Shown here: positions 1 through 7,001 of the stretch, one piece after another
How the letters are laid out: each line of letters begins with the position of its first letter
How positions within the stretch are numbered: the stretch's first letter is position 1
Assembly: GCA_021811505.1 (NCBI GenBank)
Contig: JAJZOM010000165.1
Span: 1 to 14,280, forward strand
Reading direction: 5' to 3'
From: Thermoplasmata archaeon
GTDB lineage: Archaea > Thermoplasmatota > Thermoplasmata > Thermoplasmatales > Thermoplasmataceae
DNA length: 14,280 nucleotides
Notes under the pieces: model-generated
Database searches by the model: none
Told to the model about the DNA's origin: nothing
Seen by the model: only the letters and a program-made list of their open reading frames with translations
Program-made: the position numbers and the translations under genes

Positions 1-48
1 TGTCTTTCCAGAACCCGTAACAGGTGCGGAAATGCCTATAACCTTCAC
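1..48 (-). CDS. Partial N-terminus of a P-loop protein, possibly cobyrinate a,c-diamide synthase (CbiA/CobB) family
   Basis: Only the first 16 codons lie in the window; the gene runs off the left edge. Read from a GTG at 48, the peptide is MKVIGISAPVTGSGKT: a hydrophobic strand followed by a Walker A loop. The [G/A]-P-x-[S/T]-G-x-G-K-T form resembles the deviant P-loop of CbiA/CobB amidotransferases (typically AAPxSGxGKT). Those enzymes amidate cobyrinate or Ni-sirohydrochlorin, but other P-loop families (BioD, MobB, small kinases) are not excluded by 16 residues. A TATA-like stretch (68-77) is about 24 bases upstream, fitting a leaderless start. The gene diverges from the Fur-type regulator, so the two may share control through the palindrome at 93-111. 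That a P-loop protein starts here is fairly secure; the family is a guess. Confidence 0.55.
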   Translation of the reverse strand, partial: MKVIGISAPVTGSGKT

Positions 49-67
49 GGATTACGTATTTGAGTTC

Positions 68-77
68 GTTAAAAATT
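68..77 (-). promoter_or_regulatory. TATA-like box for the leftward P-loop gene
   Basis: On the minus strand this reads AATTTTTAAC. Its centre is about 24 bases before the GTG at 48, the spacing expected for a leaderless archaeal transcript. Inferred from spacing and composition only. Confidence 0.4.
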
Positions 78-92
78 CTTTTGTATTTTTAA

Positions 93-111
93 GTTTATAG
101 TCACTATAAAC
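93..111. promoter_or_regulatory. Perfect 19-bp palindrome, candidate Fur/PerR-type operator
   Basis: GTTTATAGT-C-ACTATAAAC is a perfect inverted repeat with 9-base arms around one central base. Its core TTATAGT-C-ACTATAA has the 7-1-7 layout of PerR/Fur boxes and differs from the PerR consensus (TTATAATnATTATAA) at one position per arm. It sits between divergent genes, one of which encodes a Fur-family protein, and ends just before the likely TATA element of that gene. Autoregulation of the regulator and control of the leftward gene is the natural inference; binding is not shown. Confidence 0.65.
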
Positions 112-114
112 AAA

Positions 115-123
115 TTTTAATTA
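115..123 (+). promoter_or_regulatory. TATA-like box of the Fur-family gene
   Basis: TTTTAATTA is centred 26 bases before the ATG at 145, matching a leaderless start. A second A/T-rich box (TTATAAATA, 128-136) is only about 10 bases from the ATG and too close to serve that start. Confidence 0.4.
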
Positions 124-144
124 CCAATTATAAATAGACTTGCG

Positions 145-564
145 ATGGAGAGAGATTACTATATCGATTCACTGAAAAAGTCCAATTTCAAGATTACCCC
201 GCAGAGGCTTACAGTCATAGACTATGTCAGGTCGCACAGTCCCGGCCATTTCACCGCTGAGGAGATATTTAATTCCATAAAATCAGAAGAGCCTACAATT
301 ACCCTTGCAACAGTGTATAACATACTGAAGGCCCTGCAGTCTTCCGGGACGGTGAAAACGTTTGAAACCGGCGGATCTACATGGTTTGAGACAAACACGG
401 ACTTTCACGGAAACTTTGTTTGCAGCAATTGTGGAAAAATATACGACATTGACATAGACGAGAAAGGAATCCTCGGTAATATTGAGGGATCAGGTAACAG
501 TGTTCAAGAGGCGACCCTTATTCTTAGGGGCATATGCAAAGAGTGCCTGCCAGATCATGACTGA
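145..564 (+). CDS. Fur/PerR-family metal-dependent transcriptional regulator
   Basis: A 139-residue protein of normal Fur-family length. The N-terminal winged helix spans about residues 8-80: the ITPQR motif (17-21), HFTAEEIF (35-42), then recognition helix TLATVYNILKAL (53-64). The dimerisation domain carries two CxxC pairs, C93/C96 and C131/C134, which form the structural zinc site in PerR-type members. Aligned to Bacillus PerR, the regulatory metal site would be H35, E82, H88, N90 and D101, where PerR has His37, Asp85, His91, His93 and Asp104. One histidine is therefore an asparagine, and the sensed metal or signal (Fe, Mn, peroxide) cannot be assigned. It faces a divergent P-loop gene across a 19-bp palindrome, its likely operator. 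The ATG at 145 is supported by a TATA-like box 26 bases upstream. The family is certain; the subfamily is open. Confidence 0.9.
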   Translation: MERDYYIDSLKKSNFKITPQRLTVIDYVRSHSPGHFTAEEIFNSIKSEEPTITLATVYNILKALQSSGTVKTFETGGSTWFETNTDFHGNFVCSNCGKIYDIDIDEKGILGNIEGSGNSVQEATLILRGICKECLPDHD

Positions 565-565
565 T

Positions 566-1624
566 TCAGTCTTTGAAGTTGATGATTCTATCCAGTACTT
601 TCAGTGCGTCTGAGTTCTCAACGGGATCGTGAACACGCAATATATCCACACCCATCTGTGCAAGATAGAGGGATGTCGCAATTGTAGCCGGTAGTCTCGA
701 ATCTGCTTCCTTCCCGGTTATATTACCTAAAAAACTTTTTCTGGATGTTCCAACGAGAAGACTGTAGCCGAACTTGAAACTACGGATATCCCTTAGAATT
801 TCAAGGTTCTCTTTCATTCCTTTTGAAAACCCTATCCCGGGATCAACAATTATCCTGTCCTGTTTCACTCCGGCTGCTTCCAGCCTCTGAATACTGCCAT
901 ACAGGTGTGATATGACCTCTGCAATGAGATCTGTGTAGTCTATGTTCTGTTGCATGTTCTGGGGGGTTCCCTTCATATGCATTGTGATACAGTTCAGATC
1001 ATTCTGGCTGACAACCGACAGCATCCTGTCGTCACGGAACCCGGTTACATCATTTACGTAATCGATATTGTCAACGAACTTCTCGGCCGTTTCCGGATTG
1101 CGCGTATCTAGCGAAATAGGGATATGAGTACTGTTCCCTAGATATTCAACCAGTGGTTCCAGCCTACCTGCTTCTTCCTTCCATCCTATTTCAATGCTTC
1201 CAGGCCTTGTGCTCTCACCACCCACATCGATAATGTCGGGAGAGGAATCTATTATTTTGTCAATGAATTTCAGGTTCTCATTGAATCTCGAACCCTGGTA
1301 GAATGAATCGGGTGTGGCGTTCACTATGGCCATTATTTTTGGCATCCTGAATCCCGGTTTTTCCCCGAACGACACGGGATTTTTCAGTGCTTGTGCCTGC
1401 ATGGCACCAATTTCAGCCTCTTCCAGTATGTCTCCAGCGATTATTTCTTCATGTTTGACAAGATAATGATTGAATTCGACTCCATGAAGTGTCAAGTGTC
1501 CCAGTGTTTTCAGAAAACCCGATTGCAAAGTTTTGACTGTAAATAGTTCAAATGTGGAATCTTTGTCACTATCTATCGTGCTGTCCGCAAATCTTATTCT
1601 CGCCGGAAAGGCAATATTTTTCAT
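566..1624 (-). CDS. folP: Dihydropteroate synthase with N-terminal extension
   Basis: Condenses 6-hydroxymethyl-dihydropterin pyrophosphate with p-aminobenzoate to give dihydropteroate, a cytosolic step of folate-type cofactor synthesis. The TIM-barrel signatures are all present: NATPDSF (102-108), GGESTRPG (135-142), SLDT (171-174), NDVTGF (191-196), MHMKGTP (215-221), DPGIGFSKGMKEN (261-273), GTSRKSFLG (292-300) and RVHDP (330-334). At 352 residues it is longer than the usual ~270-280, because about 95 residues precede the first barrel strand. That part is acidic/mixed and loosely resembles the N-terminal extension of some clostridial and Deinococcus DHPS proteins. The pterin-site motif reads GFSKGMKEN where GFGKxxxHN is common. 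The stop is one base from the convergent Fur-family stop. A TTTTTATT element about 32 bases upstream (1651-1660) is a plausible promoter. Confidence 0.9.
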   Translation of the reverse strand: MKNIAFPARIRFADSTIDSDKDSTFELFTVKTLQSGFLKTLGHLTLHGVEFNHYLVKHEEIIAGDILEEAEIGAMQAQALKNPVSFGEKPGFRMPKIMAIVNATPDSFYQGSRFNENLKFIDKIIDSSPDIIDVGGESTRPGSIEIGWKEEAGRLEPLVEYLGNSTHIPISLDTRNPETAEKFVDNIDYVNDVTGFRDDRMLSVVSQNDLNCITMHMKGTPQNMQQNIDYTDLIAEVISHLYGSIQRLEAAGVKQDRIIVDPGIGFSKGMKENLEILRDIRSFKFGYSLLVGTSRKSFLGNITGKEADSRLPATIATSLYLAQMGVDILRVHDPVENSDALKVLDRIINFKD

Positions 1625-1852
1625 TTTTTCTTGATTGAAAATATTGAAGAGAAATAAAAAAACTTGCCTATATTTTATTCCTTATCAATATAAGTATGAT
1701 CTTATGAACGGATTAAGAAATAAGTTCACCGTCATTTCTCTCAAAAACAATATAATTTGTTGGCGTTTTGGTAAATTTTTGCACTCCAGTTAAACTTATT
1801 AGGAAATTTTGCCTTATCCTTCTCTGTTCAAGTCAAAGGATTCGATGAAAGA
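1625..1852. other. AT-rich intergenic region between divergent folP and the rli1 operon
   Basis: These 228 bases hold the divergent promoters. No credible small ORF or tRNA was seen. Short inverted CTTAT/ATAAG pairs occur at 1681-1694 and 1701-1724, too short to call structured RNA. On the plus strand, TTAAACTTATTA (1791-1802) is the best TATA candidate for the downstream operon and would give a leader of about 30 bases. Confidence 0.5.
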
Positions 1853-2284
1853 ATGAACGAAAACGAAATGCGCCCCGAAAGGGATGCCGGTGTTCGCAGG
1901 AATTACACTAATATCGGGGAGCTCTCTATGGCCATAAGTAAGGGGCTGAGTCTTCAGAATCGAAGCATGAGTCAGGAAGAAGCATTCGAAGCTGCAGAGC
2001 ACCTTATAAACTTCTTTGGCTACAACGATCGGGTTATAGACAACATGCTTGAGCCTGAAGACAGGGATGCATTCTACACAATGGAGGATATTGGAGTTCT
2101 TCAGACAGAGCGTGAGGAAACAACCCTTTATGATGGCAGAGAATGGAGGATTCATTACTGGATTCTCAACGTAAGTAGAATAATAGACCTGTCAAAGATT
2201 AAAACAGTAGAGACGCGAGTTGAGAAGAACGAGGCTTTCCAGATTTATGAGGATATTCCGGACGAATACTGGAAGATGAATTAG
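1853..2284 (+). CDS. Small conserved protein of unknown function, first gene of the rli1-tgtA operon (possibly DUF6015-like)
   Basis: A 143-residue soluble protein with no catalytic motif I recognise. It has a helical N-terminal half (about 26-70), with an amphipathic stretch around AFEAAEHLINFFGY. An acidic helix follows (DNMLEPEDRDAFYTMEDIG, about 63-81). A basic/aromatic beta segment (LYDGREWRIHYWIL) comes next, and the end is acidic. The helix-helix-strand layout would fit a winged helix, but this is inference. The pattern reminds me of the archaeal DUF6015 family, from memory only. The ATG at 1853 is used because the region before residue 26 continues the helical pattern. A second start at 1928, with GGGGAG six bases before it, would give 118 residues. 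Its stop codon overlaps the rli1 Shine-Dalgarno site, so the two are almost certainly co-transcribed. Confidence 0.75.
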   Translation: MNENEMRPERDAGVRRNYTNIGELSMAISKGLSLQNRSMSQEEAFEAAEHLINFFGYNDRVIDNMLEPEDRDAFYTMEDIGVLQTEREETTLYDGREWRIHYWILNVSRIIDLSKIKTVETRVEKNEAFQIYEDIPDEYWKMN

Positions 2285-2287
2285 GTG
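2283..2287 (+). promoter_or_regulatory. Shine-Dalgarno site fixing the TTG start of rli1
   Basis: AGGTG lies five bases before the TTG at 2293 and overlaps the TAG of the preceding gene. It supports a TTG start and translational coupling. Confidence 0.65.
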
Positions 2288-2292
2288 TTGCC

Positions 2293-4065
2293 TTGCATAT
2301 TGCGATTCTCGACCGTGAAAAATGCCATCCAAAGAAATGTAACCATGAGTGCCAGTATTTTTGCCCACCAGTAAGAAGCGGTACTCCCACCATTGAGTTT
2401 CCTGACGAGGCTTCACGACCTGTAATAAACGAACCGCTTTGCATCGGTTGCGGAATATGTGTCCACAGATGCCCGTTTGGTGCCATAAAGATTGTTACAG
2501 TCCCTGACGAACTTGATCATGATTTAACGCACCAATACTCCCTGAACTCATTCAGACTCTATTCCCTCCCAGTCCTGAACCAGGGGAAGGTTACTGCCGT
2601 GCTTGGACAGAACGGCATGGGAAAGACTACCACCATGAAGATCATGGCCGGGCTGCTTACTCCGAATTTTGGGAATTACGACAACCCTGCCGAAAAGGAA
2701 GCTGTTGTGAAACGCTTTGCGAATTCCATAATGGGAGATTACTTCAGAGGGCTATATGACGGAACGAAGAAAACTGTACTGAAGGATCAGAACATTGACA
2801 TGATACCTAGGGTTGTTGAAGGGACTATTGGTGAAGCACTAAAGAAGCGTGATCCACAGGGAATGCTTGACGAAATATCAGCCGAAATGGGGCTGGAGAA
2901 CTCTCTCAGTAAGGAAGTTAAAAGCTGTTCCGGAGGAGAACTGCAAAGGTTTGCCGTTGCGGCCACCCTTCTCAGAGATGCTGATGTATATCTCTTTGAC
3001 GAGATGTCGTCTTATCTGGATGTCTCTGAAAGAATAAGAATTTCGAAGATAATACAGAATCTTGCAAAAAGAAAGACTGTCATGGTTGTTGAGCATGATC
3101 TGGCACTCATGGACTGGATGGCTGACAGCGTTCATATCGTCTATGGCCAAACCGGAACTTATGGAATCATAAGTGAACAGAGAACCAGCAATAAAGCAAT
3201 CAATTCCTTCCTGGAAGGATACTTGAGGGAGGAAAATGTGAGAATTAGATCCTACTCAATAGATTTCCAGCAGAAATCTGACAGGAGAACCTCCACGGGA
3301 ATAGAGGTTGCCTCATGGTCTGAAATGGCTATCTCACTCGGAGATTTCAATCTAAAGTTAAATCAGGGACTCATTAGAAGCGGCGAAGTTATTGGAGTTC
3401 TGGGAAGGAACGCGCTGGGTAAATCCACATTTGCAAAGATACTGGCCGGGGTTGTTTCGCCAGATTCAGGAACTCTTTCCAGAACATTGAAGATTTCGTA
3501 CAAGCCGCAGTACATATCTACTGACTACGATGGCACGGTATCAACACTGCTAATGCAGGCGTTGGGGGAGAATATGCAGAACACCATGGTAAAGAATGAA
3601 ATTATCCATCCCCTGGAAATTGAGGAACTTTACGATCTTAATGTCCAGGATCTATCCGGGGGTGAACTTCAGAGAGTGTCTGTAGCCATGACTCTTTCGC
3701 AGGATGCTGACCTTTTCATACTTGACGAACCTTCTGCACACCTTGACAGTGCATACAGGATGTCCACAGCAAGAATCATAAAAAGAGTTATGGAGAACAA
3801 CAGGAAAAGCGCATTTGTAATAGATCATGATGTGTATTTCATAGATCTGATCTCGGATGCCCTCATAGTGTTCGACGGCGAACCGGGTGTATCGGGAATA
3901 TCCTACGGACCTCTTTCAATGAAGGACGGGATGAATCTCTTCCTTAAGGGAGCCGGAGTGACGTTCAGAAGGGATGCCCTTACAAAAAGGCCGAGAATAA
4001 ACAAATCCGACAGCAGACTTGACAAGACCCAGAGAGAGAGCGGAAACTACTATTATTCTGAATGA
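2293..4065 (+). CDS. rli1: Ribosome-recycling ATPase ABCE1/Rli1
   Basis: Splits ribosomes into subunits after termination, with aRF1/Pelota, using two ATPase domains and two [4Fe-4S] clusters; cytosolic. At 590 residues it has typical length. Eight cluster cysteines are present: 11, 16, 20, 24, 50, 53, 56 and 60. NBD1 has Walker A GQNGMGKT (105-112), signature SGGELQR (213-219), Walker B/D-loop DEMSSYLD (236-243) and the H-switch VVEHD. NBD2 has Walker A GRNALGKS (371-378), signature SGGELQR (455 on), DEPSAHLD (478-485) and the H-switch VIDHD. The family's C-terminal TFRRD...RPRINK...YYY block closes the protein. The NBD1 Pro after the catalytic Glu is Met238, and both Walker A loops depart from the usual GPNGIGKT. 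The TTG start is set by the AGGTG site and by the family N-terminus. It sits between the unknown gene and tgtA, 25 bases before the latter. Confidence 0.97.
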   Translation: MHIAILDREKCHPKKCNHECQYFCPPVRSGTPTIEFPDEASRPVINEPLCIGCGICVHRCPFGAIKIVTVPDELDHDLTHQYSLNSFRLYSLPVLNQGKVTAVLGQNGMGKTTTMKIMAGLLTPNFGNYDNPAEKEAVVKRFANSIMGDYFRGLYDGTKKTVLKDQNIDMIPRVVEGTIGEALKKRDPQGMLDEISAEMGLENSLSKEVKSCSGGELQRFAVAATLLRDADVYLFDEMSSYLDVSERIRISKIIQNLAKRKTVMVVEHDLALMDWMADSVHIVYGQTGTYGIISEQRTSNKAINSFLEGYLREENVRIRSYSIDFQQKSDRRTSTGIEVASWSEMAISLGDFNLKLNQGLIRSGEVIGVLGRNALGKSTFAKILAGVVSPDSGTLSRTLKISYKPQYISTDYDGTVSTLLMQALGENMQNTMVKNEIIHPLEIEELYDLNVQDLSGGELQRVSVAMTLSQDADLFILDEPSAHLDSAYRMSTARIIKRVMENNRKSAFVIDHDVYFIDLISDALIVFDGEPGVSGISYGPLSMKDGMNLFLKGAGVTFRRDALTKRPRINKSDSRLDKTQRESGNYYYSE

Positions 4066-4090
4066 CCTTAACTGAAAGGCACTGATTGAC

Positions 4091-6040
4091 TTGGAAATTA
4101 TATATAGGGACGGCCTTGCAAGAATCGGGAAATTCGAAACTCCTCACGGTTCCATCGAGACACCGACAATTCTACCAGTAATTAACCCGAATATACCAAC
4201 CCTCAGCATTGGTGAAATGGTTGCCCTTGGATCTCAGGGATTCATCACAAACAGCTACATAATAAGACGAACAGAAAAGCTGAGGGAGAAAGCCGAGAAG
4301 AACGGAGTTCATTCACTGATCGGGTATAATGGTCCCATAATGACGGACTCCGGGACATTCCAGAGTCATGTGTACTCTGATATTGAATTTTCCAATTCCG
4401 AGATAATTAATTTCCAGAGGAAAATAGGAAGTGACATCTCAACAATACTCGATATCTTCTCCGAACCTGATTTTTCTTATGAGAAGGCAAAAACGGCAGT
4501 GCTGGAAACCCATGCAAGAATGCAGGAGCTACCGAAAATCGATGATACCATTCTCGCAGGACCCATACAGGGATCAACATACGGAGACCTCAGGAAACTA
4601 TCCGCGGAACTCATGAGCTCATCACAGGCAGGCTATCTTCCGATTGGCGGAGTTGTCCCACTGCTGGAAAACTACAGGTATGACATTCTTGTGGACGTTA
4701 TAATAAACTCAAAGATTCATGCGGATTTTTCCAAACCCATACATCTCTTCGGTGGAGGTCATCCGATGTTTCTCGGAATGGCAGTTCTGCTTGGAGTTGA
4801 TGTATTCGATTCCGCTTCATACGTGAAATATGCCAGAAACAACAGGATGCTTTTCCTTGACGGATCCAGGGAGCTTTCGAAGATTTCTTCGCTTCCCAGC
4901 TGGAGCGCACTTTATGGGAAAATAAATGTAAACGAACTGAAGGAGGCACCGCAGGAAGAGCGAAGCAGGCTGCTGGCATTGCATAATCTGTCTGCCATTT
5001 TCACAGAGCTAAACGAGATTAGGGAGAGAATTTTCCAGCAGAATCTCTGGCAGTACGTTGAGGCAAAAGCCAGAACACACCCGTATCTTTTCAGGGCATA
5101 CCTCAAAATTCTGGAATATTCCGAGACGCTGGAAAAGTATGAGGACCTTTCAAAGAAAAGCAGTTTCTTCTATTTTGATCGTTACACTGATCGCAACCCG
5201 TTTCTGCTGCGCCTGAAAAGACACACCGAAGCAGTCACCGGCAATGATACCGGAAACAGTACTGTGCTTTCGGAAGAACACTGGCATCCGGGAAGGCCTC
5301 ATTCCGAAAAACTGGTGAATCTGTATGAACATTCCGGAAGGAATTTCCTGCTTAAATGGCAGAATCAATTGGTCCCAATAGAACTTGAAGATACATATCC
5401 TGTCGAGCAAATAATCAGCAGCGGTAAACTCACAAATCACTTAGATGGCATAGGTGAAGGACCAGATCTTCAGGATCAGGCAAAATCCTTCACCAGGAAA
5501 GATATCAATACTGCTGTTCCTGAATCTGAGTATCCAGTCAGGTCATATGACCTCGAAAAGGTCAGGAAGATTGCAGATTTCCAGTTCGGGATAGGTACAG
5601 GAAAGGTTCTCTTCCCAGAAGGATGCACGGTAACGAGATCAAGGAGCACAGGCAGGATCAGGGGAATATTCTATGAAGAAAAGCTCATAGCCACCCAGAG
5701 AGCACATGACGGATTTTTCACCCTGAGTATTGACGGTGCAGGAATGCTCCACAAATCCACTACAATGCCGAAACACAGGATTGTGGTCACAAATGACACT
5801 GCTGAATTCAATGCAAGGGGATTCAACGTTTTCTTCAAATTCGTGGTCAGGAATGATCCGGATATCCTTGCCGGGAATGAGGTTCTCGTGGTTGATGAGA
5901 ATGATACACTTGTGGCAGTGGGCAAGAGCGTAACCTCCGGTTCCGAAATACACTTCTTTAAGTCGGGAGTGGCCGTGAAAGTCCATCGTGGAGCTCAACA
6001 GGGAACGGAGAAACTTGCCGAAACGGACGAAAAGGTGTAG
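4091..6040 (+). CDS. tgtA: Archaeosine tRNA-guanine transglycosylase (ArcTGT) lacking zinc-site cysteines
   Basis: Exchanges guanine for preQ0 at position 15 of tRNA (also 13 in Thermoplasma tRNA-Leu), the first step to archaeosine. The 649 residues cover the catalytic TIM barrel (about 1-340), the archaeal C1/C2 region and a C-terminal PUA-type domain (about 505-635). General acid/base D86 sits in TDSGTFQ; nucleophile D240 sits in VFDSASY. These align without gaps to D95 and D249 of the Pyrococcus enzyme. At the same offset the zinc ligands C279, C281, C284 and H307 become S270, S272, Y275 and H298, so all three cysteines are lost. The only Cys in the protein is C512 in the PUA region. Start is TTG at 4091, with an in-frame stop just upstream and a weak AAAGG. 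It converges on the EamA gene with 8 bases between stops. Confidence 0.95.
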   Translation: MEIIYRDGLARIGKFETPHGSIETPTILPVINPNIPTLSIGEMVALGSQGFITNSYIIRRTEKLREKAEKNGVHSLIGYNGPIMTDSGTFQSHVYSDIEFSNSEIINFQRKIGSDISTILDIFSEPDFSYEKAKTAVLETHARMQELPKIDDTILAGPIQGSTYGDLRKLSAELMSSSQAGYLPIGGVVPLLENYRYDILVDVIINSKIHADFSKPIHLFGGGHPMFLGMAVLLGVDVFDSASYVKYARNNRMLFLDGSRELSKISSLPSWSALYGKINVNELKEAPQEERSRLLALHNLSAIFTELNEIRERIFQQNLWQYVEAKARTHPYLFRAYLKILEYSETLEKYEDLSKKSSFFYFDRYTDRNPFLLRLKRHTEAVTGNDTGNSTVLSEEHWHPGRPHSEKLVNLYEHSGRNFLLKWQNQLVPIELEDTYPVEQIISSGKLTNHLDGIGEGPDLQDQAKSFTRKDINTAVPESEYPVRSYDLEKVRKIADFQFGIGTGKVLFPEGCTVTRSRSTGRIRGIFYEEKLIATQRAHDGFFTLSIDGAGMLHKSTTMPKHRIVVTNDTAEFNARGFNVFFKFVVRNDPDILAGNEVLVVDENDTLVAVGKSVTSGSEIHFFKSGVAVKVHRGAQQGTEKLAETDEKV

Positions 6041-6048
6041 TTTTGCGT

Positions 6049-6933
6049 TCAGGTTGTCCTGACGGATCTCGCCTGAATATACTTATCAATTGAAGTCAGG
6101 AACATGGCCATAACCATTATCACTCCTCCGATAATTACAGATACACTCAGTACCTCATGGCCTATTATTACTGCGGATATCGCAGCGAAGACTGGTTCAG
6201 CAACAAAAATGATCCCGACTGTCGTCGGCTCAACATAAATGAGGCCAACTGTGCTTATGTAGAAAGCAAATACGCTTGCAAACACTGCACTGAATATTAT
6301 GGCGAAGATCACGTAGTTATTCAGCGTCATCATTGTACCTGGCATTACCGGTATCGTTACTGCAGAAAGGATCGTGACAGCAGCAATCTGGTAAAAAGTA
6401 AATGCATAGGAATCAAGATTCTTGGAATGCTTCGATACGTAAGCAATCTGTACTGCGTAGGCTATTGCGCAGAATAGTGTCAGCGCATCTCCAATTAAGG
6501 TGCCGATACTGCCCAGGGCTCCCAGGGACATTACTATCAGGCCGCTGAGCGCCATTATTGAAGCTATGGTATCGGCCGTCGATACTCTGGACTTCAGGTA
6601 CATTATCGATATTATGGGCAAGAATACCACATTAGCGCCCGTGATTATGCCTGAAGCTGCCGCACTTGTATACTGCAAGCCAACAGTCTGTGTAAAATAA
6701 CCAGCAAACAGGAGAATCCCCGCGATTAACCCGTGTTTGATGTTATCTGGAGACCGAAATCCCCTGCCTTTCCTGAGGAATATAGCCATTATGAGAGATG
6801 CAAAAAAGAAGCGAAGTGCGAGAAAGGGAGCAGGACTTATGTACTGAAGCGCTATTTTATTTATCGGAAACGTGACACCCCAGAAAAATGTCACAACAAG
6901 CAGAAGCCCCATATATAGAATCTTTCTGTCCAT
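6049..6933 (-). CDS. EamA/DMT-superfamily membrane transporter
   Basis: A hydrophobic protein of about 294 residues with ten predicted membrane segments arranged as two EamA repeats. The first repeat begins with the family's helix-1 pattern FFWGVTFPINKIAL and then APFLALRFFFASL. The second ends with VEPTTVGIIFVAEPVFAAISAVIIGHE, typical of the C-terminal EamA half. Substrate cannot be read from sequence; members export amino acids, metabolites or nucleotide sugars. An upstream TTG at 6957 is in frame, but the TTTAAA at 6960-6965 would place the transcript start near 6936, so the ATG at 6933 is preferred. It follows the flavoprotein gene on the same strand with its own likely promoter. Confidence 0.9.
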   Translation of the reverse strand: MDRKILYMGLLLVVTFFWGVTFPINKIALQYISPAPFLALRFFFASLIMAIFLRKGRGFRSPDNIKHGLIAGILLFAGYFTQTVGLQYTSAAASGIITGANVVFLPIISIMYLKSRVSTADTIASIMALSGLIVMSLGALGSIGTLIGDALTLFCAIAYAVQIAYVSKHSKNLDSYAFTFYQIAAVTILSAVTIPVMPGTMMTLNNYVIFAIIFSAVFASVFAFYISTVGLIYVEPTTVGIIFVAEPVFAAISAVIIGHEVLSVSVIIGGVIMVMAMFLTSIDKYIQARSVRTT

Positions 6934-6959
6934 CCGGCAGAAGGTATACTCCAGCAACG

Positions 6960-6965
6960 TTTAAA
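6960..6965 (-). promoter_or_regulatory. TATA-like box of the EamA transporter gene
   Basis: TTTAAA centred about 30 bases before the ATG at 6933, giving an essentially leaderless transcript and arguing against the upstream TTG. Confidence 0.45.
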
Positions 6966-7001
6966 GAATTCCTCCTGATTCCGGGAATCCTGACAGCTTG
7001 T

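Noticed and set aside
2..100. Open plus-strand frame that looks like the end of an upstream gene
   Set aside because: The minus strand of the same stretch encodes a start codon followed by a clear Walker A loop with a promoter-like box at the right distance. Both cannot easily be real, and the P-loop reading is more specific.
128..136. TTATAAATA as the TATA box of the Fur-family gene
   Set aside because: Only about 10 bases from the ATG at 145; an mRNA started from it would begin inside the conserved N-terminus.
1681..1728. CTTAT/ATAAG and TGAAC/GTTCA inverted repeats suggesting a small RNA or terminator
   Set aside because: Arms are five bases in very AT-rich sequence with long loops, as expected by chance.
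1814..2155. 113-codon minus-strand ORF over the small gene upstream of rli1
   Set aside because: The plus-strand frame is acidic, soluble, ends at the rli1 Shine-Dalgarno site and fits the operon; the minus frame has none of these supports.
5639..5998. 119-codon minus-strand ORF opposite the TGT PUA domain
   Set aside because: Fully within the conserved PUA coding region on the other strand; composition and lack of promoter mark it as a shadow.
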